47,443 bases of DNA, taken from positions 1 to 47,443 of the forward strand of contig PUNC01000242.1 of NCBI GenBank assembly GCA_003551625.1, written 5' to 3'. A program made the position numbers and the translations under genes. The stretch comes from PVC group bacterium. GTDB taxonomy: Bacteria; Auribacterota; Erginobacteria; Erginobacterales; PUNC01. How positions within the stretch are numbered: position 1 is the stretch's first letter; every line of letters begins with the position of its first letter. Shown here in pieces: positions 35,033-41,591 of this stretch. The notes beneath the pieces are model-generated. The model searched no databases, was not told where the DNA came from, and was given only the letters and a program-made list of their open reading frames with translations.

Positions 35033-35410
35033 TTACCGGTTGGCGTTATAGAAAAGATAGAGGCCGGTGATGGCGCCGATGGTGATCAGGATCACCAGCC
35101 CGACGCCGGCGGCCTTCCTGGTCTCGGACTCGCCTCCCGCCAGGACCGTGTCCAGCGAACCGGCCAGTCGATGAGCTTCGGCGTCGGAAAGCCCCTCGAG
35201 CCTCACGGCGATCTCCGCCTCTTCAAAGCCGAGACTTCCCAGGTAGTCGGCCAGAACCGCCCTGGCCGCGCCGGCGGCGCTGCCGGCGCCGGAACCGGAA
35301 GAATCAATCGGGGCGACCAGGGGCGCTCCCGCGGCGGGAGCGACACAGATTATCAGTCCGCAGAAGCCGGCCAGAAGAACGGCGGGCCACTTAAGCATAA
35401 TTTTTCTCAT
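35033..35410 (-). CDS. PA2779-family small membrane protein (DUF6627-like)
   Basis: A 125-residue protein with an N-terminal signal or anchor (about 8-28), a Gly/Ser/Ala linker, the helical core VLADYLGSLGFEEAEIAVRL then EGLSDAEAHRLAGSLD, and a C-terminal transmembrane helix (about 100-120). The core pattern, in which a helix is followed by LSDAE..RLA, is typical of PA2779-family proteins found next to PA2778 peptidases. AGGAG lies seven bases before the ATG. The molecular role is unknown. The 129-base gap to the peptidase gene shows nothing clear. Confidence 0.75.
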   Translation of the reverse strand: MRKIMLKWPAVLLAGFCGLIICVAPAAGAPLVAPIDSSGSGAGSAAGAARAVLADYLGSLGFEEAEIAVRLEGLSDAEAHRLAGSLDTVLAGGESETRKAAGVGLVILITIGAITGLYLFYNANR

Positions 35411-35538
35411 ATCCGGCTCCTAAAATATCGGTTGAACTGTATCTTAAAGAAAAGCCCCGGCAATCGCAAGGGGAAAGTCCTGCAAGGGAAAAAACTCCCG
35501 CCGGAGCGTGCTTCACCGCGCCGGCCTCCCGACCGGCC

Positions 35539-36462
35539 CTAGCTTCTCCTTTCCCGCAGCCAATCCTCCCACCGGCTGATGGCTTCGTCTCGGCGCCGGG
35601 TTGACGCCGCGGCGTCGAATCCGAAATCCTGACCGGAGATACGGCGGAGGTAAAGAGCGGCCTCTCCCCGGACCGAGGTTCGGGGGCTCTCTTCCTCCGA
35701 ACGCAGGTTCCGCACCAGGACTTCAAGTCCCCTGTCGTCGTTCATTTGATAAAGGGCGAAAGCGGAATTGTTCCTCACCCAACCATTGGTATCCTGCAGC
35801 GCGCGCCGGAGCGGCTCCAGCGCCCTTTCATCTCCGATCTCCCCCAGCGCCAGGGCGGTCGCGGAACGGACAAACGAATTATGATCGCGCAGGGCCAGGA
35901 TGAGGAAAGGCACCGCCCTCCGGTCACGGAGCTGGCCCAGAGCCTGCGCGGCGGAGGTTCTGACATAGGGGTTGTCGTCGGCCAGCGCCTCGGTCAGGGG
36001 GGTGACGGCCTCGGGGGAACCGATCCTTCCCAGTCCCTTGGCGGCGGCGTCCCGAACGTAGGAGTTGTCGTCCTGGAGGGCTTCAATGATCACCTCGATG
36101 ACGCGCGGACGGTCGAAAATACTCAAGGCCGTCACGGCTTCGAAACGAATATGGCTGCTGGGATCGTCGAGGGCTTTGATCAGGCCGTCGATCGCGGCGG
36201 GGTCTCCGATCTCTCCCAGCGATCGCGCGGAAAAACGACGAACCCGATCCTGGGGATCTTCCAGCGCGTTGATCAGGGGTCCGACGGCACGGGGGTCCTT
36301 GAGCTCTCCGAGTTCCCTGGCCGCGGCGACCCGGGTAAGAAAGACGGGCGATTGAAGATCGCCGATGGCCTTTTCGACCGGGTCCACGGGAGTGGGCCGG
36401 CAAGCGGCTGCAACCAAAACCAGCCCCGAAAACAGGACCAGAATGGTGAAGCGCCTTCTCAT
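35539..36462 (-). CDS. HEAT-repeat lipoprotein
   Basis: A 307-residue protein with a lipobox (VAAAC, Cys near 21) and about seven HEAT/PBS-lyase-type repeats over about 30-270. Each repeat has the pattern VR..AA..LG.IGD..A...L..AL.D (for example VRRFSARSLGEIGDPAAIDG and VRTSAAQALGQLRDRRAVPF). The repeats probably form a protein-binding solenoid at the outer or inner membrane. It lacks the catalytic features of lyases. The gene lies 128 bases upstream of the PA2779-family gene and may or may not share its transcript. Confidence 0.85.
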   Translation of the reverse strand: MRRRFTILVLFSGLVLVAAACRPTPVDPVEKAIGDLQSPVFLTRVAAARELGELKDPRAVGPLINALEDPQDRVRRFSARSLGEIGDPAAIDGLIKALDDPSSHIRFEAVTALSIFDRPRVIEVIIEALQDDNSYVRDAAAKGLGRIGSPEAVTPLTEALADDNPYVRTSAAQALGQLRDRRAVPFLILALRDHNSFVRSATALALGEIGDERALEPLRRALQDTNGWVRNNSAFALYQMNDDRGLEVLVRNLRSEEESPRTSVRGEAALYLRRISGQDFGFDAAASTRRRDEAISRWEDWLRERRS

Positions 36463-36583
36463 ACTGAATATACTTCCAGCCGATCAACCGCCGGTCAAGG
36501 CCTTTTTAACCCTAATTATTCCTGAAAACCGGCCCGTTCATTCGCGCGGGAAATGGGTCCGGGGGGGGGGGATGATCAGCGCC

Positions 36584-37465
36584 TCATTCCAATCCGAACT
36601 CCTTGAGGCTGGTCCGCTTCCGGCGCCAGCCCTCCCGGGTCTTTACTTTCAGTTCCAAAAATACCGGCCGCCCCAGAAGGCCTTCCATCCGGGCTCGGGC
36701 GGCGGTGCCGATCTTCTTGATCATCGCCCCTTTCTTCCCAATCAGTATTCCTTTCTGGGACGGCCGTTCCACGAAAACAGTGGCCCCGACGTAAATCTTT
36801 TCCCCTCCCCCCCCCTCCCGGAACTCGTCGATCCGGACCGCGGAGGAGTAGGGGATCTCCTGGCGGGTCAGCTGAAATACCTTCTCCCGGATAAACTCCC
36901 GAACCAGGTCGCGTTCCGGCTGGTCCGATATCTGGTCCGGCGGGAAGAGCGGGCGGCCGGGGGGAAGGTATCGCCAGAGCAGCTCCAGCAGGCGGTCGAG
37001 GTTCTCTCCGGTCAGGGCGGAGACGGGCACGATCTCCCGAAAGAGGCCGAAAGCGGCGTATTCTTCGATCAAGGGCAGAAGGCCGCTCCGGTCGATCCGG
37101 TCGATCTTGTTGATGACGAGAAAGACCGGTAGTCGCGGAGGCAGGGCGGAGAACTGCTCCCGGTCTTCGGCGGGGGAAAGCCGGCAGTCGACCAGCCAGA
37201 AGAGAAGGTCCGACTCGGAGATCGCCCGGCGAGCCTGCTTTACCATATTCCGGCCGAGGTGATCCCGGACGCGGTGGATGCCCGGTGTGTCGACGAAGAC
37301 GGCCTGCCCCTCCGGTCGGGTCAGAATACCCCTGACCACGCGCCAGGTGGTCTGAGGGCGCGGGGAGACAATCGCGATCTCCTCCCCGAGCAGCCGGTTG
37401 AGGAGGGTCGATTTGCCGACGTTGGGGGCGCCGGCGATGCCGACGAATCCGCTGCGGGTTTCCAT
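36584..37465 (-). CDS. era: GTPase Era
   Basis: An essential GTPase of 16S rRNA maturation and 30S assembly. The G domain shows G1 GAPNVGKS at about 12-19, the Era-type switch PQTTWRVVRGI, G3 DTPGIH, G4 NKID and G5 SAL. The C-terminal KH domain (about 205-293) shows VERPSQKGILIGKKGAMIKKIG, split over its GXXG loop, and the FLELKVKTREGWR end. I take ATG 37465; a GTG directly before it is also open. The length is normal. An 11-base G run lies 12 bases beyond the stop (36561-36571). Confidence 0.96.
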   Translation of the reverse strand: METRSGFVGIAGAPNVGKSTLLNRLLGEEIAIVSPRPQTTWRVVRGILTRPEGQAVFVDTPGIHRVRDHLGRNMVKQARRAISESDLLFWLVDCRLSPAEDREQFSALPPRLPVFLVINKIDRIDRSGLLPLIEEYAAFGLFREIVPVSALTGENLDRLLELLWRYLPPGRPLFPPDQISDQPERDLVREFIREKVFQLTRQEIPYSSAVRIDEFREGGGGEKIYVGATVFVERPSQKGILIGKKGAMIKKIGTAARARMEGLLGRPVFLELKVKTREGWRRKRTSLKEFGLE

Positions 37466-37526
37466 CACCGCCCGCCGCCGGGCTGGGGTATTCCGCTGTG
37501 ATCGTTTCCGGCCATCGGGGAAGGGT

Positions 37527-38084
37527 TCAACCGCGGCTGACTTCTTCCAGAAATTTACTCAAAGCCAACAGGACTTCCTCCACCAGGATATTGCCGAAGA
37601 CCCGCGGATTTCGCCAGTTGAGTTCCGGCTGAAGAAGCAGGGCGCCGATATCCCCGACCTGCTTGCCTTCCAGGGCGTGAAGCAACGGAGGGGAGAGCGC
37701 CAGTCGGGACAACGGCAGGGAGCGCAGTTTCTTGTCGGCCAGCACCCGGTCCACGCCCCGGTCGAGAAAATTAAGCGCGATGAGATACTTGAATTTTTTC
37801 CCGCCCCAGTATCGTTCCAGCTCCGCCTGGATCTCTTTTCTCACCTGCTGATCGAGGCATTTTCCCGAGACCACCTTTCTCTTCTCGGCCTCGGCCAGTT
37901 CCCCCAGGGTGCCGATGCGATGTGCTCCCAGCCATTTGCGGGCCCGGGTTCCCAGCTTGAGCACCGAGACGGGAAGCCGGCCGAGATCGGGAAGGTTCGG
38001 GGCGGTGGTTCTGAATACGGGGCGAGGCTCGCCGATGAAGGGAAACTCGGTTTGAACCGTCTTGACTTTTTTGCCGCGTTTCAT
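37527..38084 (-). CDS. Protein with two RNA-polymerase alpha-CTD-like helical domains
   Basis: A 185-residue protein with a basic N-terminus. Its two segments each follow the helix-hairpin-helix pattern of the RpoA C-terminal domain: about 36-95 (LPVSVLKLGTRARKWLGAH, IGTLGELAEAEKRKVV, VRKEIQAELERY) and about 118-180 (LRSLPLSRLALSPPLLHALE, VGDIGALLLQ, EEVLLALSKFL). It is far too short to be RpoA and has no N-terminal assembly domain. DNA or RNA binding is likely by analogy. GGAG lies six bases before the ATG. It is immediately upstream of era (61 bases) and probably in the same transcript. Confidence 0.6.
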   Translation of the reverse strand: MKRGKKVKTVQTEFPFIGEPRPVFRTTAPNLPDLGRLPVSVLKLGTRARKWLGAHRIGTLGELAEAEKRKVVSGKCLDQQVRKEIQAELERYWGGKKFKYLIALNFLDRGVDRVLADKKLRSLPLSRLALSPPLLHALEGKQVGDIGALLLQPELNWRNPRVFGNILVEEVLLALSKFLEEVSRG

Positions 38085-38131
38085 CGATACTCCGGCGCCG
38101 GAGAGCCCGGCCTTGCCCGCGATAATTCCGA

Positions 38132-38160
38132 TTGACCCGGCCGGCCGGAATGTTTAAGCT
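38132..38160 (+). promoter_or_regulatory. Possible promoter for the small zinc-ribbon gene
   Basis: TTGACC (38132-38137), a 17-base spacer and TAAGCT (38155-38160) in the divergent gap. Initiation near 38167 leaves a leader of about 30 bases. Confidence 0.4.
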
Positions 38161-38196
38161 GATGATCGCAAACGCTCAGCCCGCGGAGAAATCGGA

Positions 38197-38388
38197 ATGG
38201 ATTACTATTACTGTTTTGCCTGCAAGAAGCTGTTTAAAAGTTCCGATTCCAGCTGCGTCCGCTGCGGAAAGGGAGCGGCGGTCGCCACCAGAAAACTTGT
38301 CCGTTCCGGCCTCAAGATAGACGTCTATCAAATCTATGTGGGAGACAAGCTGGTCGGAAACCAGCGGGTGGTGAAGAGACCGGGCTAA
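38197..38388 (+). CDS. Small zinc-ribbon protein
   Basis: A 63-residue protein with CFAC (6-9) and CVRC (20-23) forming a four-cysteine zinc ribbon, followed by a short beta-rich tail with a VYQIYVGDKLVGNQRVV segment. GCGGAG lies about eight bases before the ATG. The stop overlaps the convergent MazG-like stop by a few bases. I do not recognise a specific family. Confidence 0.65.
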   Translation: MDYYYCFACKKLFKSSDSSCVRCGKGAAVATRKLVRSGLKIDVYQIYVGDKLVGNQRVVKRPG

Positions 38389-38705
38389 TCGCCTCCCTGG
38401 TATTCGGTAACCCTTACCACCCCGCCGACCCGGCGAACGGGCCGCTTCATAATCCGGCTCATCTTTTTCCAAAACGCCTGCTCGAGGTCGAAATCCAGGG
38501 CGATGGCGTTCCCGATCAGCAGGATCAGCAGGTCGGCGTGTTCCTCGATCAGCTCCTCGCGGGGGCGGCCCTTGGTCAAGCACTGGCAGATCTCCCCGAT
38601 CTCCTCCATAATCAGGTTCATCCGATGCTGCAAGTCCTCCCCCCCCCGCTTCTTGAGCTCGAACTTCCGGTGAAACTCCCTGACCGCGTCGATCAGCTCC
38701 TTCAT
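38385..38705 (-). CDS. MazG-like nucleotide pyrophosphohydrolase
   Basis: A 106-residue all-alpha protein with the EExxE...ExxD metal site of the MazG/dUTPase-2 superfamily: MEEIGEICQC at about 34-43 and EEHADLLILL at about 54-63. It is a single half-domain length, so it should act as a dimer or tetramer on (d)NTPs. The ATG at 38705 overlaps the stop of the upstream gene as ATGA, which rules out the longer frame from 38780. The substrate is unknown. Confidence 0.7.
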   Translation of the reverse strand: MKELIDAVREFHRKFELKKRGGEDLQHRMNLIMEEIGEICQCLTKGRPREELIEEHADLLILLIGNAIALDFDLEQAFWKKMSRIMKRPVRRVGGVVRVTEYQGGD

Positions 38706-38926
38706 TTGGAAAACACGTAATCGACGATCTTGTCGATATGATCGAAAAAAGCGGGCAGGTCGAATATTTCGTTCTCCCACTCCACCTCCTGCTTGATCCA
38801 GAGTTTCACCTGCCGGGGAGAATATTCAAGGTCCCGGAGAACCAGGGCCCGGTCCCGGACCTCGTACATATGCATCTTCTCGAAATCGCTTTTATACCGG
38901 TATTTCTTTTCCGGATGCTTGACCAT
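38702..38926 (-). CDS. Small conserved-looking protein, unknown
   Basis: A 74-residue, charged protein rich in Tyr, Lys and Glu (YRYKSDFEKMHMYEVRDRAL). GGAGG lies about five bases before ATG 38926, which is preferred over an upstream in-frame start. It is coupled to the MazG-like gene by an ATGA overlap and has a promoter at 38975-39004. No motif is recognised; it may be a partner of the MazG-like enzyme. Confidence 0.6.
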   Translation of the reverse strand: MVKHPEKKYRYKSDFEKMHMYEVRDRALVLRDLEYSPRQVKLWIKQEVEWENEIFDLPAFFDHIDKIVDYVFSK

Positions 38927-38974
38927 CTCGCCCTCCAACGGTAGTCGTTGATAAACAATCTTTCAAACGGCCGG

Positions 38975-39004
38975 ATTATACTTGATCGCCCCGGCGCGAA
39001 CCAA
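38975..39004 (-). promoter_or_regulatory. Promoter for the 38926 and MazG-like genes
   Basis: On the minus strand TTGGTT (38999-39004), an 18-base spacer and a perfect TATAAT (38975-38980). Confidence 0.5.
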
Positions 39005-39028
39005 GCAAATATTGTCCGGTTGTCCGGT

Positions 39029-39057
39029 TTGACATCCCGCGAAAAGAGGGGTAATTT
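39029..39057 (+). promoter_or_regulatory. Sigma-70-type promoter for the 39102 gene
   Basis: TTGACA (39029-39034), a 17-base spacer and TAATTT (39052-39057), about 45 bases before the ATG. Confidence 0.65.
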
Positions 39058-39101
39058 AAACTGGCCTTTCGTAACGGAGACAACCACCAACAGACGACGC
39101 G

Positions 39102-39359
39102 ATGGCGAAGGAAAAAAGAAAATCATACCTGCTGGGACTGGGACTCGACGGCAAGGACGGCCACCGGCGCGTTACCCGGGGCCACAATTTCCGCCTCTAC
39201 GGCGGCTCGGAGGAGACCCATTCCGTGATGCAGGAGAAGGCGATCAAGTTCAACGAGGAGCTCAAGAAAAAGGGCAAATCCCTCGACGAGGTCTCCGGGA
39301 GGGAATTCAAGGATATCGCCGAGAACATCGGGCTTAAGCCCTTTCCCCGCCAGAACTGA
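39102..39359 (+). CDS. Small basic protein, unknown
   Basis: An 85-residue lysine-rich protein starting MAKEKRKSYLLGLGLD, with a GHNFRLYGGSEETHSVMQEK segment and two predicted helices. There is no export signal and no family I recognise. A good promoter precedes it, which supports it as real. The ribosome site is weak. It lies 26 bases before the next gene. Confidence 0.6.
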   Translation: MAKEKRKSYLLGLGLDGKDGHRRVTRGHNFRLYGGSEETHSVMQEKAIKFNEELKKKGKSLDEVSGREFKDIAENIGLKPFPRQN

Positions 39360-39385
39360 CCGCAACCCGCCCGAGGAGTTTTTCC

Positions 39386-39868
39386 ATCACTCTCAGCAAC
39401 CACATCGCGGTTTCGATTCTGGGCGCCGGGCTGGTCGGGATCGCCTGGCGATCCTTCGCCGCCGCCGCCGCCTTCTTCCTGGTCGGGGTCTTCATCGACC
39501 TCGATCATCTGGTCGAGTATACCTACGCTTTCGGGCTGAAAGGCTTCAATCGCCGAAAATTTTTCCACGCCGCCTACAACCATTACTATCCCCGGTTTTT
39601 CCTGATGGGCCATTCCTGGGAGCTCTGCCTGCTGCTGTGGACGGCGGCGCTGACCGTGCTCCCCCATCCGGTGGGAACGGCCCTGGCCCTGGGATATACC
39701 ATCCACCTGGCGGCCGACAACTACATCAACCCGGTCTCCCCTTTCGCCTATTTTTTCACCTTCCGGCTCTTACACGGTTTCAGGCCGGACGTGCTCTTCT
39801 CCGAGGAAAAGCTTAAAAAAAGATCCGGCTACTGGAAAAAGAGAATGGAGCCGGGAGGAGAAATCTGA
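39386..39868 (+). CDS. Membrane protein resembling DUF457/YdjM-type metal-dependent hydrolases, apparent ATC start
   Basis: The frame is open from 39338 to 39868 but has no ATG, GTG or TTG until 39605, which would remove the conserved N-terminal half. GAGGAG at 39373-39378 lies seven bases before ATC 39386, so I place the start there; CTG 39356 is an alternative. The about 160-residue product has SNHIAVSILGAGLVGI, a helix, then VGVFIDLDHLVEY with closely spaced Asp/His, and later FHAAYNHYYPR and GYTIHLAADNYINP. The His-Asp-His set embedded in helices resembles DUF457/YdjM-like membrane hydrolases. An AUC start is rare; a C-for-G assembly error at 39388 would give ATG. Confidence 0.6.
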   Translation: MTLSNHIAVSILGAGLVGIAWRSFAAAAAFFLVGVFIDLDHLVEYTYAFGLKGFNRRKFFHAAYNHYYPRFFLMGHSWELCLLLWTAALTVLPHPVGTALALGYTIHLAADNYINPVSPFAYFFTFRLLHGFRPDVLFSEEKLKKRSGYWKKRMEPGGEI

Positions 39869-39879
39869 TTATTTTTCTC

Positions 39880-39908
39880 TTGCCGGTTTTTTGCTTTCAG
39901 GCGATTAT
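39880..39908 (+). promoter_or_regulatory. Possible trp operon promoter
   Basis: TTGCCG (39880-39885), a 17-base spacer and GATTAT (39903-39908). It is weak at both boxes but is the best candidate before the leader peptide. Confidence 0.3.
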
Positions 39909-39942
39909 GGGACAGGTTATGAAGTCTCCGGCCGAAAAAGCT

Positions 39943-40005
39943 ATGGTGAATACCACCTGGGTCTGGCGTGGCTCCACAGACGGAGTCCGCCCGCCCCGGC
40001 TTTAG
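39943..40005 (+). CDS. trpL: Tryptophan-operon leader peptide
   Basis: A 20-codon frame with two Trp codons separated by one Val (TTWVWRG) and a TAG stop at 40003-40005. In-frame ATGs also exist at 39919 and 39907; the last would overlap the proposed -10 box. Stalling at the Trp codons under tryptophan shortage is the expected sensor. The ribosome site is weak, so the exact start is unsure, but the position between a promoter candidate and two terminators ahead of trpE makes the identification likely. Confidence 0.7.
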   Translation: MVNTTWVWRGSTDGVRPPRL

Positions 40006-40026
40006 TCGGCGGAAGCGAAGATTTTT

Positions 40027-40059
40027 AGCGCGGGCTGGCTCCCAGCCCGCGCTTTTTTT
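40027..40059 (+). terminator. Attenuator terminator 1
   Basis: Perfect 12-base arms AGCGCGGGCTGG (40027-40038) and its complement (40042-40053), a 3-base loop and seven T residues. It lies between the leader peptide and trpE. Confidence 0.95.
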
Positions 40060-40061
40060 GT

Positions 40062-40087
40062 CGCGGGCGGAATCGCCCGCGTTTTTT
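40062..40087 (+). terminator. Attenuator terminator 2
   Basis: Arms CGCGGGCG (40062-40069) and CGCCCGCG (40074-40081), a 4-base loop and six T residues. It directly follows terminator 1, with trpE starting 29 bases later. Confidence 0.9.
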
Positions 40088-40115
40088 ATTGTCACCGGCA
40101 ACCGGGAGAAAAGAA

Positions 40116-41591
40116 ATGTTCTACCCTAAACTGGAAATATTCCGGAAGAAGGCGCGAGAGGGAAATCTCGTGCCGGTTTCGGCGGAACTGATCGCCGACC
40201 TGCAGACGCCGCTTTCGGCTTTCCTGAAGTTCGCCGGCGGGGAGCACGCCTTCCTGCTGGAGAGCGCGGAGACCGGAAAGGGCATCGGCCGCTACTCTTT
40301 TCTGGGTTCGGACCCCTCCCTGATCTTCCGCTCCCGCGGAAACGAGGCGCGGATCACCCGTTCCGGAAAGACCGAAACGATCCCGGCCGCCAACCCCCTG
40401 AATATTCTCCAGGGAATCCTCAAGGGCTACCGGCCGGTTCCCGACGAGACCCTCCCTCCTTTCGTCGGCGGGGCGGTGGGCTATGTCGGCTACGATTACG
40501 TCCGGTTCCTGGAGAAACTTCCGGCCTCGAAAATGGACGAGCTTAACCTGCCCGACCTCTACTTTATGATGGTGGAGAACCTGGTGGTCTTCGATCGGCT
40601 CACGAACAAGATCAAGGTGGTGGCCAACGCGCTGATCGATGGGGATCCCGATCAGGCCTACCGGGAGGCCACCGCGCGGATTGAAAACATTATGGGCCGC
40701 CTGATCGGCAGCGGAGGCGGTTCCTATCACCGTCCGGGGAAAAAGCTTTCCCCCCCGGTCCTGGTTCCGAGAAGCGATTCCGGCGATTTCGAAACCGGGG
40801 TAAAAAGGGCCCAGGAATATATCCGTTCCGGGGACATCTTCCAGGCGGTGCTCTCCCGGCGTTTCCAATGCGAGATCTCCTGCCCCCCCCTGGACATCTA
40901 CCGCGCCCTGCGGATCGTCAATCCCTCGCCGTATATGTTCTACCTCAAGCTGGACGACCTCTTCCTGATCGGTTCTTCGCCCGAGATTATGGTTCAATCG
41001 ACCGGGGACCGGGTCCGGGTCCGGCCGATCGCCGGAACCCGGCCGCGCGGGGCCTCGGCCCGGGAAGACGCCCGCCTGGAAGAGGAACTGAAAAACGACG
41101 CCAAGGAGAAAGCCGAGCATCTGATGCTGGTGGACCTGGGCCGAAACGACGTGGGCCGGGTAGCCGTCCCGGGCTCGGTCCGGATCGACGATTTTATGAG
41201 CGTGGAGAAATACTCCCACGTAATGCATTTGGTTTCGGACGTGACCGGGAAGCTCGCCCCCGGCCTGAACGCCTTCGACGCCTTCCGCGCCGGCTTCCCC
41301 GCCGGGACGGTCACCGGCGCCCCCAAGATCCGGGCGATGGAGATAATCGAAGAAATCGAGCCCGTCCGCCGGGGACCCTACGCCGGAGCGGTGGGCTACT
41401 TCAGTTTCGACGGCAACCTGGACTCCTGCATCACGATCCGGACCGTGATCGTAAAGGACAACACCGCCTTCATCCAGGCCGGCGCCGGCATCGTGGCCGA
41501 CTCGGTCCCGGACCGGGAAGACCAGGAGTGCCTCAACAAAGCGCTGGTTCTGTTCAAGGCCGTGGAGATGGCCCAGGGAGGTCTGCAATGA
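40116..41591 (+). CDS. trpE: Anthranilate synthase component I
   Basis: Converts chorismate to anthranilate with ammonia from TrpG. The 491-residue chain has the tryptophan-binding LLES motif (47-50), so feedback inhibition is expected. The chorismate-binding domain shows SPYMFYLKLDDLFLIGSSPE, PIAGTRPRGAS, EHLMLVDLGRNDVGRV, FPAGTVTGAPKIRAM and QAGAGIVADS. I take ATG 40116, with GGGAG seven bases upstream, over a TTG at 40089. It lies directly after the attenuator and overlaps trpGD by four bases (ATGA). Confidence 0.97.
   Translation: MFYPKLEIFRKKAREGNLVPVSAELIADLQTPLSAFLKFAGGEHAFLLESAETGKGIGRYSFLGSDPSLIFRSRGNEARITRSGKTETIPAANPLNILQGILKGYRPVPDETLPPFVGGAVGYVGYDYVRFLEKLPASKMDELNLPDLYFMMVENLVVFDRLTNKIKVVANALIDGDPDQAYREATARIENIMGRLIGSGGGSYHRPGKKLSPPVLVPRSDSGDFETGVKRAQEYIRSGDIFQAVLSRRFQCEISCPPLDIYRALRIVNPSPYMFYLKLDDLFLIGSSPEIMVQSTGDRVRVRPIAGTRPRGASAREDARLEEELKNDAKEKAEHLMLVDLGRNDVGRVAVPGSVRIDDFMSVEKYSHVMHLVSDVTGKLAPGLNAFDAFRAGFPAGTVTGAPKIRAMEIIEEIEPVRRGPYAGAVGYFSFDGNLDSCITIRTVIVKDNTAFIQAGAGIVADSVPDREDQECLNKALVLFKAVEMAQGGLQ

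Larger units (their letters stand above)
39961..40087 (+). promoter_or_regulatory. Trp attenuator region
   Basis: The second Trp codon (39964-39966) lies in a hairpin (39961-39981, GTCT/AGAC and GTGG/CCAC). Downstream, CCGCCCGC (39988-39995) is complementary to GCGGGCGG (40063-40070), the left arm of the second terminator, and GCCCGC in it to the left arm of the first. A stalled ribosome could therefore free an antiterminator. The pairing scheme is inferred; the terminators are directly visible. Confidence 0.55.

Noticed and set aside
36561-36571. Run of 11 G residues after era as a phase-variable tract
   Set aside because: It lies downstream of the stop codon and outside any promoter I can see. 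It may even be a sequencing artefact.
39870-40026. T-box or other riboswitch before trpE
   Set aside because: No T-box core sequence is visible. The Trp-rich leader frame plus terminators explain the region better.
40092-41588. 498-codon minus-strand frame across trpE, and a similar 609-codon frame across trpGD (41396-43225)
   Set aside because: Both are antisense to strongly conserved genes and lack any recognisable domain.
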